Shown here piece by piece: positions 1-7,903 of a stretch of DNA of 64,000 bases. Each line of letters begins with the position of its first letter. The first letter of the stretch is position 1. Under the pieces are notes generated by a model. The model was not told the DNA's origin and did not search any database. It saw only the letters and a program-made list of their open reading frames with translations. Position numbers and translations under genes: made by a program. Origin of the DNA: Actinopolymorpha cephalotaxi (GTDB lineage Bacteria > Actinomycetota > Actinomycetes > Propionibacteriales > Actinopolymorphaceae); assembly GCF_013408535.1 (NCBI RefSeq), contig NZ_JACBZA010000001.1:2068850-2132849 (forward strand). The letters are read 5' to 3'.

Positions 1-173
1 CCCGCGACGCCCGGGTGTCCGGCTCGCTCAGTGCGCAGGCGGAGGAAGGCCTGCGGGAGATCCGCTGGATGATCGAAGAGCTCCGGGTCAGCTACTTCGC
101 TCAGGTCCTGGGCACCCCCGGCCCGATCTCGGACAAGCGGATCCTGAAGGCGATCGACCGGCTCACCAGCTGA
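1..173 (+). CDS. hrpA: ATP-dependent RNA helicase HrpA, C-terminal end (partial)
   Basis: The frame is open from the window edge to TGA at 171-173, giving the last 56 residues of a protein that starts outside the window. The segment IRWMIEELRVSYFAQ followed by LGTPGPISDKRI matches, from memory of the family, the extreme C-terminus of HrpA-type DEAH-box helicases (DUF3418 region). HrpA proteins act on RNA in ribosome quality control and mRNA processing. Helicase motifs cannot be checked here because they lie upstream. The stop codon sits inside a small perfect hairpin shared with the convergent comB gene. Identification rests on a short tail, so it is good but not certain. Confidence 0.8.
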   Translation, partial: RDARVSGSLSAQAEEGLREIRWMIEELRVSYFAQVLGTPGPISDKRILKAIDRLTS

Positions 174-183
174 GGTTCAGCTG
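167..183. terminator. Hairpin spanning both convergent stop codons
   Basis: CAGCTGA and TCAGCTG form a perfect 7-bp inverted repeat around the loop GGT. The hrpA stop (171-173, plus strand) and the comB stop (177-179, minus strand) both lie in the stem. It can serve as a compact bidirectional terminator. No U-tract follows, as is common in high-GC actinomycetes. Confidence 0.5.
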
Positions 184-959
184 CCGGGGTCGGCCGCGGC
201 GTCGGCGAAGGCGCCGTCGGCCAGCACCGGAACGCTCGTACTCGCGTCGATCTCGGCGGCGACGGCCACATCCTTGGCGAACCCCCCGGCACGTAGCTCC
301 CGCCCGGAGGAGCAGTCCAGAAGCGCGGCGACTGGATCCATGGCCCGGTAACCCGCCCTTGCGGCGTTCGCCTCTGGTGACAGCGGACCGGCGCCGAGGT
401 CGGCCAGGGCCGCGGCGACCGCGCCGGCTCCGAGCAGGTCCTCCAGGGCGGGACGCAGGCTCGTGTCCGGCCAGCGTTCACCGGCCGGCACCAACAGCAC
501 CGGCTGGTCCGGGGTGCCCGCACCCTGGCCGGCCAGCCACCGCGCGACGGCACCCGCGTTGCGCAGGCAGGCCGCGACCACGCGCGTACCGCGGCCGGTC
601 GCGGCGGCGGCGATGGTGGAGCCGTTGGGGGAGGGGAGCACGAGCCGGGGTACGAGCGGCGCGTCCCGCAGCGCCGCGGGCGACAGCGACCACGGCGTGG
701 AGGCGGTGACCTCCCGGCGCCCGACCGCCAGTGCGGCCCGGTGCCGGGCGGCGAACGCGACGGCCGTCTCGTCGCGCCACGGGTACGGCAGCACCCGCGT
801 TCCGCGTTCGGTGGCGACGTCCACCGCCGTGGTGAAGGACAGCACGTCGACCACCACCAGCCAGCCGGGACGCCCGTCCGCCAGGCGTTCCGCCCCGGTC
901 GGTCCCCACTCCAGGCGTACTCCGGACGACTCCTGCGCCCACCAGCGTTCACCGTGCAT
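177..959 (-). CDS. comB: 2-phosphosulfolactate phosphatase family protein (ComB-like)
   Basis: A 260-residue protein with the ComB family signatures VVVDVLSFTTAV near residue 35 and LPSPNGST near residue 108, plus an Arg/Asp-rich C-terminal part typical of the fold. Characterised ComB removes phosphate from (2R)-phospho-3-sulfolactate in coenzyme M synthesis. Actinomycete homologues occur without a coenzyme M pathway, so the true substrate is open. The ATG at 957-959 is the only good start, and the length matches the family (about 230-260 residues). The gene is convergent with hrpA and divergent from the sugar operon that begins at 1079, leaving about 120 bp for two promoters. Confidence 0.8.
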   Translation of the reverse strand: MHGERWWAQESSGVRLEWGPTGAERLADGRPGWLVVVDVLSFTTAVDVATERGTRVLPYPWRDETAVAFAARHRAALAVGRREVTASTPWSLSPAALRDAPLVPRLVLPSPNGSTIAAAATGRGTRVVAACLRNAGAVARWLAGQGAGTPDQPVLLVPAGERWPDTSLRPALEDLLGAGAVAAALADLGAGPLSPEANAARAGYRAMDPVAALLDCSSGRELRAGGFAKDVAVAAEIDASTSVPVLADGAFADAAADPGS

Positions 960-1011
960 TGTCGGCCTTTCGACGAGGTTTCGCGCACCGAGGCCGACCC
1001 CGGCCGCGGCG

Positions 1012-1041
1012 TTGACAGCTCGGATCGGGCACTCCTAGCCT
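1012..1041 (+). promoter_or_regulatory. Promoter of the sugar ABC/GH116 operon
   Basis: TTGACA at 1012-1017 and TAGCCT at 1036-1041 are separated by 18 bp. This is a near-consensus -35 and an actinobacterial TANNNT -10. The first gene of the operon starts 37 bases downstream at ATG 1079, with GAGGAG as ribosome binding site at 1066-1071. Confidence 0.65.
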
Positions 1042-1042
1042 C

Positions 1043-1062
1043 CCGAGAAATCGATTACTCGG
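1043..1062 (+). promoter_or_regulatory. LacI-family type operator overlapping the transcription start
   Basis: A 20-bp imperfect palindrome, CCGAG-A-AATCGATT-A-CTCGG, with a central CG and flanking A/T bases as in LacI/GalR-family operators. It begins one base after the -10 box, so a bound repressor would cover the transcription start. No lacI gene is present in the window, so the regulator must be encoded elsewhere. Assignment to the LacI family is inference from the pattern. Confidence 0.55.
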
Positions 1063-1078
1063 TACGAGGAGACTCGTC

Positions 1079-2414
1079 ATGGATCGACGTCCCGCCCCTC
1101 CCGGCCGACCAAGCTCTTCCCGGCGCAGTTTTCCTCGGCCGTGTCGGTGGCGCGGCTCTGGTCCCGGTGTTCGGCTCGGTCCTGGCCGGCTGCGGTGGGG
1201 AGGAGGACGCCTCGCCGGGTGGCGCCACCTCCGGCACGGTCACCTTCGTCTACTACGGCGACGCGAACGCGCAGAAGGCGTACGACAAACTCTTCACCAC
1301 GTTTCGCAAGAAGTATCCGAACATCACCCTGAAGGCCCAGGGCATCGCCGCCGACTCGTGGGCGGGCTTCGCGAACACCGTAGCCACCCGGCTGGCCGGC
1401 GGCCAGTCGCTGGACGTGGTGCAGATCGCGACCGAGGGGCAGCGGATCTTCGCCTCGAAGCGGCTGCTCGAACCGCTGGATCCCTATATCCAGAAGGACA
1501 GGGCGGCGGTGGACGCCTACTACGCCGACACGCCACCCAACCTGCGGAAGTGGCTGAAGGAGTACGCCTCGCCCGACGGTAAGACCTACTTCATGCCGGG
1601 CGGCTACAACACGATGGCGATGTACCTGAACACCGACCTGTTCGCCAGGGCCGGGCTGGAGGTCCCGCAGGCCTGGACCTGGGAGGAGTTCCGGACCGCG
1701 GGCAAGGCGATCAAGGCGAAGACCGGTGCCTTCCTCGGCGTGGCCGCCTCGGGCTACTTCACCGACGTGATGCCCTGGCTGACCAACAACGACACCTCGG
1801 CGCTCAGTGCGGACTGGAAGACCGCGCAGTACGACTCACCCGCCGCGGTCGAGGCGCTGACGTTCGCCCGGTCGCTGGTGGTCGACGGTCTGGCGCCCAA
1901 GCCCGGTGGCAACCTCGAGGCGGCGACCCTGATGGCCAAGGGCAAGCTGGCCACGTTCGGCGGCGGAAGATGGCCGACCAACGACCTGCGCCGGGTCAGG
2001 TTCGTCGACAAGGTACGACTGGTCCGCTGGCCGAAGAACGCCGGCGTAGGCTCCCCGGTCGGGTGGGACGCCTGGCCGATCCTCAAGCAGTCGAAGAACA
2101 AGGACGCCGCCTGGACTCTGATCAAGTACCTGATCTCGGAGGAGTTCGGCGACGCGATCACCACCGGAGGCGGCGGCGCCGTACCCGCCCGGATCTCCGA
2201 CGCCACCGGTGCGGACTTCCTCAAAGACGCGCCACAGAACACCGAGCTGCTGGTCGAACTGCTCAAGGACGCGACGCCGATCCCGGGACCGGACCGCGGC
2301 GCGGAGTGCCAGAAGGTGATCGAGGAAGCCTGGCTGCAGGGCATCAGCGGCACCAAACAGCCGCAGGCGGCGCTGACCGAGGCCAACGCGAAACTGCAGG
2401 ACCTGCTGCGATGA
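1079..2414 (+). CDS. Sugar ABC transporter solute-binding lipoprotein, with a one-base frameshift
   Basis: Family 1 extracellular solute-binding protein, the carbohydrate receptor of the importer encoded with the two permeases that follow. ATG 1079 has a strong GAGGAG site. Its frame reads MDRRPAPPGRPSSSRRSF and then loses coding sense. From 1131 the next frame reads FLGRVGGAALVPVFGSVLAGC and continues as a clean binding protein to 2414. Removing one T from the run TTTT at 1129-1132 joins the two into a classic Tat-type lipoprotein signal (RRSFLG, lipobox LAGC) and a 444-residue protein of normal length. The stop overlaps the permease start (ATGA). Without the correction only an unlikely internal start such as GTG 1167 remains. 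It is either a sequencing indel or a true null allele. Confidence 0.85.
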
Positions 2415-3355
2415 CCCTGGCGACCGGTGCCGTGGTGAGCGACCGCCGCGACTCCGGAAGAGCGCGCCGCCCGGCCGGGACCGGGCGGGCGGAAACCCTG
2501 GCCGGCTGGCTCTTCCTGTCCCCGTCCCTGCTGCTGTTCACGCTGTTCATCCTCGGGCCGTTCGTGGCCGGGCTCGCGATGTCGCTGTTCTCCTACGACC
2601 TGCTGACCCCGCCCAGGTTCGCGGGCCTGGACAACTTCGGCCGGTTGATCCACGACGGCCTGCTGCTGCACTCGCTGCGCAACACGTTCGTCTTCGCACT
2701 CGCCTCCGTGGTCACCCACCTCGCCGGCGGGCTGCTGCTGGCGATCGCGGTCAACCGCGGCATCAACAAGGTGCTCTCCTACTTCGTCCGTACGGCGGTC
2801 TTCTTCCCCTTTCTGATCTCGTGGGCCGCGGTCGCGCTGCTGTGGAAGTACGTGCTCGACCCGACGTTCGGCATCTTCGGCTACTACCTCAGGCTGGTGA
2901 GCATCGATCCGCCGGACTGGTTCACCGACCCGGCCTGGGCACTGCCGTCGATCATCGGCATCGACTTCTGGCACACCATCGGCTACACGTTCCTGATCAT
3001 GCTGGCCGGTCTGCAGACGGTGCCGTCACAGATGGTCGAGGCGGCCCGCCGCGACGGGGCGAACCGGTTCCAGACGTTCTTCCACATCACGCTGCCGCTG
3101 ATGTCGCCGACGATGTTCTTCGCCTCGGTGATCACCTTCATCGGCGCGTTCCAGATCTTCGACCCGATCCAGATCATCACCCGCGGCGGGCCCGACGACG
3201 CCACCATCTCCGCGGTCATGTACCTCTACCAGACGACGTTCCAGGCGTTCCAGGTCGGCTACGGATCGACCATCGCGCTGGCCGTGTTCGTGGTGATCAT
3301 GCTGGTCACGCTGCTGCAGTTCTGGGGCTCCCGGAAGTGGGTGCACAACGCATGA
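2411..3355 (+). CDS. Carbohydrate ABC transporter permease (MalF/UgpA type)
   Basis: A 314-residue inner-membrane permease with a first membrane segment near residues 36-60 (LFLSPSLLLFTLFILGPF) and about six segments in all. The cytoplasmic coupling loop is EAARRDGANRFQTFF, the EAA motif that contacts the ATPase. It pairs with the next gene to form the translocation pore. The ATG overlaps the binding-protein stop and its own stop overlaps the next start, so the three genes are translationally coupled. No ATPase gene is nearby. Importers of this class commonly share an MsmK/UgpC-type ATPase encoded elsewhere. Confidence 0.92.
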   Translation: MTLATGAVVSDRRDSGRARRPAGTGRAETLAGWLFLSPSLLLFTLFILGPFVAGLAMSLFSYDLLTPPRFAGLDNFGRLIHDGLLLHSLRNTFVFALASVVTHLAGGLLLAIAVNRGINKVLSYFVRTAVFFPFLISWAAVALLWKYVLDPTFGIFGYYLRLVSIDPPDWFTDPAWALPSIIGIDFWHTIGYTFLIMLAGLQTVPSQMVEAARRDGANRFQTFFHITLPLMSPTMFFASVITFIGAFQIFDPIQIITRGGPDDATISAVMYLYQTTFQAFQVGYGSTIALAVFVVIMLVTLLQFWGSRKWVHNA

Positions 3356-4236
3356 GCGCTTCCGGGCAACGCCTCGCACCGGTACGCCACCACCACCACG
3401 ACTACCGGCGGCGCCCGGTCCGGGTCGGCCGGCTGGCGATCAGTGTGGTGCTGTTCGTGATCGGCGTGCTGATGGTGGCGCCACTGGTCTGGATGGTCAG
3501 CACCAGCCTGACCGAACCGGTGGAGGCGTTCCAGCTGCCGCCGCGGTGGCTGCCGGTCCCGTTCAGCCTGCAGAGCTTCACCGATATGGCCGGCCTGATG
3601 CCGATCGGGCGGATGGCGCTGAACAGCCTGGTCGTCGCGGTGATCAGCGTGGGTGGTTCGCTGTTCACCGCCTCGCTGGCCGCGTACTCCTTCTCCCGGA
3701 TCCAGTTCCGCGGCCGCAACCAGGTGTTCCTGTTGCTGCTCAGCGCGCTGATGGTGCCGGGTCAGCTGACGATCATCCCGATCTTCATCCTGATGCGCCG
3801 GCTGGAGCTGGTGGACACCCTGGCCGCGCTGTGGCTGCCGGCCCTGATCAACGTCTTCGCGATCTTCTTCCTGCGGCAGTACTTCAACACCATCCCGCGG
3901 GAACTGGACGAGGCCGCGCGGATCGACGGCGCCGGACACCTCCGGATCCTGTTCCAGATCATGGTTCCGCTGGCCGGCCCGGCGCTCTCGGCGCTGGCCA
4001 TCCTCGGCTTCGAGTCCTCCTGGAACAACTACTTCGGCCCGCTCATCTTCTTGTCCACCCCGGAGAAGATGACGCTGCCGATCGGCCTGGTGACCCTCTC
4101 CGCCGGCCAGGGCGGCGGGCCGGCCGGGGTGGTCTTCGCCGGGATCACGATGGTCGTCGTGCCGACGCTGATCGTGTTCGTCGCGTTCCAGCGGGCGTTC
4201 ATCGAGAGTGTCGCCTCGATCGGCATTCGGGGCTGA
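3352..4236 (+). CDS. Carbohydrate ABC transporter permease (MalG/UgpE type)
   Basis: A 294-residue second pore subunit with six predicted membrane segments and the EAA loop EAARIDGAGHLRILF. It ends in the family-typical FQRAFIESVASIGIRG. The N-terminus carries an unusual HHHHDYRRRP stretch before the first membrane segment. ATGA overlap with the preceding permease marks one operon. Together with the binding protein and the downstream GH116 enzyme it suggests uptake of oligosaccharides or glycosides that are hydrolysed afterwards. Confidence 0.92.
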   Translation: MSASGQRLAPVRHHHHDYRRRPVRVGRLAISVVLFVIGVLMVAPLVWMVSTSLTEPVEAFQLPPRWLPVPFSLQSFTDMAGLMPIGRMALNSLVVAVISVGGSLFTASLAAYSFSRIQFRGRNQVFLLLLSALMVPGQLTIIPIFILMRRLELVDTLAALWLPALINVFAIFFLRQYFNTIPRELDEAARIDGAGHLRILFQIMVPLAGPALSALAILGFESSWNNYFGPLIFLSTPEKMTLPIGLVTLSAGQGGGPAGVVFAGITMVVVPTLIVFVAFQRAFIESVASIGIRG

Positions 4237-4250
4237 ACGTGGAGTCGCGG

Positions 4251-5015
4251 ATGACCGTGGAGTCGCGGGGCTTGCCGGCGCTGGACGACGCACCCGGACC
4301 GCATCCGGACCCGCTCCGCCGGGCCGCCACGCTGCTGTGGCCCAACCTGCCGGTGCTGCTCGCCGGCTCCGTCCTGGCGGTGCTGCCACTCGGCCTGGCC
4401 CGGATGCTCGCGCCGGTGCTCGGGACCGTCGGTACGACGCTGCTCGGCGCCGCCTTCCTGTTCGCCGTCGCGCCACTGCTGCGGACGGCGATGGTGCTGC
4501 TGGCCGGTGACCACCGTGGCGTCGGCGGGCTGGCGCGGGAGCTCGGCCGGGACCTGGGAACGGCGCTGCCGATGGTCGCGCCGCCGGTCGCGGCCGCCGT
4601 ACTGACCGCGGTGGCCGTGCGGACCTGGACCGTCCACGGACAGGACTGGGCAGTCGGGTCGGCGGCCGCCTGCGCCGCGGTGACGGTGATCGCGACGACG
4701 ATCACGATCGTCGCCCTGCCGTACCGGCTGTACGCCGATCGGCCACCTGCGACCTGTTCGGCCCGGGAGGCCTGGCTGGTCGGCCTCTACGCGGTCACCC
4801 GGCGTCCGGTGCCGGTGCTCGGCACGCTGTGCGCGGTGGGCCTGTTCGGCTCGGTCCTGCCGTCGGTGAGCCTGGCGCTCGGCTTCGTCGGCCTCGGCCC
4901 GCTCGCGCTGCTGTGGGCGGCGGCCGCCACCGCCACCCTCGACCATGGCCGGGCACGCCTCGGCCGCCTGCCCGATGCCCCTCGTTCCCGAGCCCCTGAG
5001 ACGAGACGACGATGA
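4251..5015 (+). CDS. Small polytopic membrane protein of a sugar operon
   Basis: About 254 residues and five to six hydrophobic segments. The opening LRRAATLLWPNLPVLLAGSVLAVLPLG faintly resembles DUF624/YesL-type membrane proteins that accompany sugar ABC transporters, but I cannot confirm the family. ATG 4251 is chosen; GTG 4239 in the same frame is possible and would lie three bases after the permease stop. The stop overlaps the GH116 start (ATGA), so it belongs to the operon. A role in assembly or sensing of the transporter is only a guess. Confidence 0.7.
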   Translation: MTVESRGLPALDDAPGPHPDPLRRAATLLWPNLPVLLAGSVLAVLPLGLARMLAPVLGTVGTTLLGAAFLFAVAPLLRTAMVLLAGDHRGVGGLARELGRDLGTALPMVAPPVAAAVLTAVAVRTWTVHGQDWAVGSAAACAAVTVIATTITIVALPYRLYADRPPATCSAREAWLVGLYAVTRRPVPVLGTLCAVGLFGSVLPSVSLALGFVGLGPLALLWAAAATATLDHGRARLGRLPDAPRSRAPETRRR

Positions 5016-7513
5016 CTGCTGCCGACGACTGGCCGGTGCTCCGCTCCTACGACGCCGCTCACCTGGACCGGATCGCGCTGCCGCTCGGTGGCATCGGCAC
5101 CGGAACGATCAGCCTCGGCGGCCGGGGAGACCTGCGCGCCTTCGAGCTCGGCAACCGTCCCGCCAAGGGGTTCCGGCCGGACGTGATGTTCGTCGCCGTC
5201 CGAGCTGCCACCGGAGACGGTTCCGCGCGAACGCTGGTGGCCGAGGGGCCGCTGCCGGTCGAGGAGTACGAGGGCGCGTTCGGCTCGCCGGCGCCCAACC
5301 ACGGTCTGCCTCGCTTCGCCGAGTGCGGGTTCGACGCGGCCTATCCGTTCGGCCAGGTGCGGCTGCGCGACGACGCGTTCCCGCTCGAGGTCACGGTGCA
5401 GGGCTTCAACCCGCTGGTGTTCGGCGACACCGCGACCAGCAGCCTTCCGGTCGCGGTGCTGCGCTACCGGATCCACAACCGCGGTGACGAGCCGGTGCGC
5501 ACCACGATCGCCATGTCGATGAGCAATCTCGTCGGAGCCAACGGCACCTCGGACGAGACCGGGCACAACCAGAACTCCTGGCGTTCGTCCGGATCGCTTC
5601 ACGGTCTCACGATGTCCGCGCCGGGTCTGCCTGCCGACGCCGAGGCGGCAGGTGAGCTGACCATGGCGATGGCCGCACCCGCCGGCGCGCACGTCAGCCA
5701 CCGCACGCGGTGGGCGGACCTGTCCTGGGGTGGCTCGCTGCTGGACTTCTGGGACGACCTCACCGACGACGGCGTGCTGGAGGAACGGGAGTCGCGGACC
5801 GAGCGTCCGGTGGCCTCGCTGGCCGCGATGGTGGACGTCCCCGCGGGGGAGACGACCGACGTCACGTACCTGCTCACCTGGAACTTCCCGAACCGTCGCG
5901 CCTGGAGCGGTTCCGGAACACACCTGGGCGAGTACGGCGACGCCGTGATCGGCAATGCCTACTCCCTCGCCCACCCGGACTCCTGGGCGACCGCCCTCAT
6001 GGTGGCCGAGCGGCTGTCCGAACTCGAGCGCGTGACCATCGACGCGGTGCACGCGGTGGTCGGCACCGACGCGCCGGTCGCGCTGCGGGAGGCGGCGCTG
6101 TTCAACCTCAGCACGTTGCGCAGCCCGACCGTGTTCCAGTCCGCCGCCGGCGACTACTACGGCTGGGAGGGAGTCGGTGACCGGGTAGGCAGCTGCCACG
6201 GCACGTGCACGCACGTGTGGGGGTACGAGTTCGCCACGTCGTTGCTGTTCGCGCCGGTCGCGCGGTCGTTCCGGACCACGCAGTACGCCCGTTGCACCGA
6301 CGAGTCGGGCCTGATGAGCTTCCGCGCCGGCCTTCCGGTGGAGGCCTCGCGGGTCTGGGGGCTCGCTGCGGCGGACGGTCAGACGGCGTGCCTGGTGCAC
6401 CTCTACCTGGACTGGAAGCTCAGCGGGGATCACGACCTGCTGCGTACGCTGTGGCCGGCGGCACGGCGCAGCCTGGAGTTCTGCTGGATACCCGGCGGTT
6501 GGGATGCCGACCAGGACGGCGTGATGGAAGGCGTCCAGCACAACACGATGGACGTGGAGTACTACGGGCCCAATCCGCAGATGGGGTCGTGGTACCTCGC
6601 GGCGCTGCGGGCGGCGGAGGAGCTGGCCCGGGCCGTCGGGGAGCCGGACTTCGCCGACCGCTGCCACGCGTTGTTCACGAGCGGGTCGGCCTGGCTGGAC
6701 GAGCACCTCTTCAACGGCGACTACTACCGGCACGAGGTGCGCCCGGTCGCCGACCCGGACCAGATCGCCGAGGGCCTGCGGCACCGCAGCATGGGGTCCG
6801 CGAACACTGTCAACCCGGACTTGCAGCTGGCCGACGGGTGCCTGGTCGACCAGCTGGTGGGCCAGTACGCCGCGACGCTGACCGGCCTCGGCGCGCTCCT
6901 CGACGACGACCACGTCCGGTCCGCGCTGCTCGCCGTGCACAGGCGCAACTTCCGCCGCGGGTTCGCGCACCACTTCAACCCGATGCGCAGCTTCGTCCTC
7001 GGGGACGAGGCGGCCGTGCTGATGTGCACCTACGACGACGACCGGCGTCCGGCGCGGCCCTTCCCGTACTTCGGCGAGGTGATGACGGGCTTCGAGTACA
7101 CCGCGGCCACCGGGCTCCTGCAGGTCGGTGAAACCGAGCGGGCCCTGGAGATCGTGGACGCGATCCGGGCGCGGTATGACGGACGCAGGCGCAACCCGTT
7201 CGACGAGGCCGAGTGCGGGCACCACTACGCGCGGGCGATGGCCGGGTGGTCGGCGTTCGCGACCTGGAACGCCATCGGTTACTCCGGTGTCAACCAGGTC
7301 CTGACAGTGGGCGAGCGACGCGCGTCCGGACCTGCGTTCTGGTCGACAGGTTCGGCGTTCGGCACCTGGGAGCCGAGCACCGGCGACGGACCGGGCCTGC
7401 TCCGGGTGGTGGGAGGCGAACTGCCGCTGAAGGCGCTGGAGGTCGCCGGTCGTACGTACCAACCCCACAAGGGGGTTCTTCGCGCCGGCGAGGTCTGGAA
7501 CGTCGGCTGCTGA
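5012..7513 (+). CDS. GH116-family glycoside hydrolase (GBA2/DUF608-like)
   Basis: An 833-residue protein with an N-terminal beta-sandwich domain (GBA2_N-like, from IALPLGGIGTGTISLGG) and a C-terminal (alpha/alpha)6 domain. GH116 enzymes are retaining beta-glucosidases, beta-xylosidases or glucosylceramidases. By motif comparison the nucleophile should be Glu406 in THVWGYE and the acid/base Asp514 in HNTMD; this is inferred, not aligned. No signal peptide is seen, so the enzyme acts in the cytoplasm on imported glycosides. It is the last gene of the operon (ATGA overlap with the gene before). A terminator-like hairpin follows. Confidence 0.88.
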   Translation: MTAADDWPVLRSYDAAHLDRIALPLGGIGTGTISLGGRGDLRAFELGNRPAKGFRPDVMFVAVRAATGDGSARTLVAEGPLPVEEYEGAFGSPAPNHGLPRFAECGFDAAYPFGQVRLRDDAFPLEVTVQGFNPLVFGDTATSSLPVAVLRYRIHNRGDEPVRTTIAMSMSNLVGANGTSDETGHNQNSWRSSGSLHGLTMSAPGLPADAEAAGELTMAMAAPAGAHVSHRTRWADLSWGGSLLDFWDDLTDDGVLEERESRTERPVASLAAMVDVPAGETTDVTYLLTWNFPNRRAWSGSGTHLGEYGDAVIGNAYSLAHPDSWATALMVAERLSELERVTIDAVHAVVGTDAPVALREAALFNLSTLRSPTVFQSAAGDYYGWEGVGDRVGSCHGTCTHVWGYEFATSLLFAPVARSFRTTQYARCTDESGLMSFRAGLPVEASRVWGLAAADGQTACLVHLYLDWKLSGDHDLLRTLWPAARRSLEFCWIPGGWDADQDGVMEGVQHNTMDVEYYGPNPQMGSWYLAALRAAEELARAVGEPDFADRCHALFTSGSAWLDEHLFNGDYYRHEVRPVADPDQIAEGLRHRSMGSANTVNPDLQLADGCLVDQLVGQYAATLTGLGALLDDDHVRSALLAVHRRNFRRGFAHHFNPMRSFVLGDEAAVLMCTYDDDRRPARPFPYFGEVMTGFEYTAATGLLQVGETERALEIVDAIRARYDGRRRNPFDEAECGHHYARAMAGWSAFATWNAIGYSGVNQVLTVGERRASGPAFWSTGSAFGTWEPSTGDGPGLLRVVGGELPLKALEVAGRTYQPHKGVLRAGEVWNVGC

Positions 7514-7526
7514 ACGAGCGGTGGCG

Positions 7527-7551
7527 CGCGCCCGTCGTCGGAGCGGGCGCG
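7527..7551. terminator. Hairpin between convergent GH116 and DUF3099 genes
   Basis: CGCGCCCG (7527-7534) and CGGGCGCG (7544-7551) form a perfect 8-bp stem with a 9-nt loop, 14 bases after the GH116 stop and 35 bases beyond the stop of the opposing gene. It is likely a shared rho-independent-like terminator without a U-tract. Confidence 0.4.
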
Positions 7552-7585
7552 TCGTCGGCGAGGAGGAGCCGGCCGGGTCCGCCGG

Positions 7586-7759
7586 TTACGGCTCGCGGCG
7601 GGAGTTGGCGATGATCGCGGCCAGCGGCGGCATCAGCGCGGCCACCACGGACATCACCACGGCCGCCGTGAGCGAGAAGTGCCGGACGACCGTCCAGGCG
7701 AGAACGAACAGACCGACGCAGCTGCCCATCAGGAGAAGGTAGGTCTTTCTGCGTCCCAT
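7586..7759 (-). CDS. DUF3099 family small membrane protein
   Basis: A 57-residue protein beginning MGRRKTYLLLMGSCVGLF and containing two hydrophobic segments (about residues 7-24 and 31-50) separated by VVRHFSLT. It ends IIANSRREP. This is the pattern of DUF3099, a small two-helix membrane protein family widespread in actinobacteria and of unknown function. It is too short for routine open-frame cut-offs. It is divergent from the ABC exporter pair at 7904 and convergent with the GH116 gene. Confidence 0.72.
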   Translation of the reverse strand: MGRRKTYLLLMGSCVGLFVLAWTVVRHFSLTAAVVMSVVAALMPPLAAIIANSRREP

Positions 7760-7857
7760 CGTTGGTCAAGCATGGCACACGCCGCCGGCCTTCCGGAACA
7801 GGTCGGCGCACACTCGCCCACCATCGGCCGGATGCGCCGCCGAAGCGTTCCGTTCGC

Positions 7858-7889
7858 CGCAAACCCGGCACATACTGGCCCGGTTTGCG
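7858..7889 (+). promoter_or_regulatory. Inverted repeat around a -10 box upstream of the ABC exporter pair
   Basis: CGCAAACC (7858-7865) and GGTTTGCG (7882-7889) are perfect 8-bp arms 16 bp apart. Between them lies CATACT (7871-7876), a plausible -10 hexamer for the gene starting at ATG 7904. The arrangement suggests an operator that occludes the promoter. No dedicated regulator lies next to it. Confidence 0.4.
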
Positions 7890-7903
7890 ACGACAGGGGG
7901 CTC

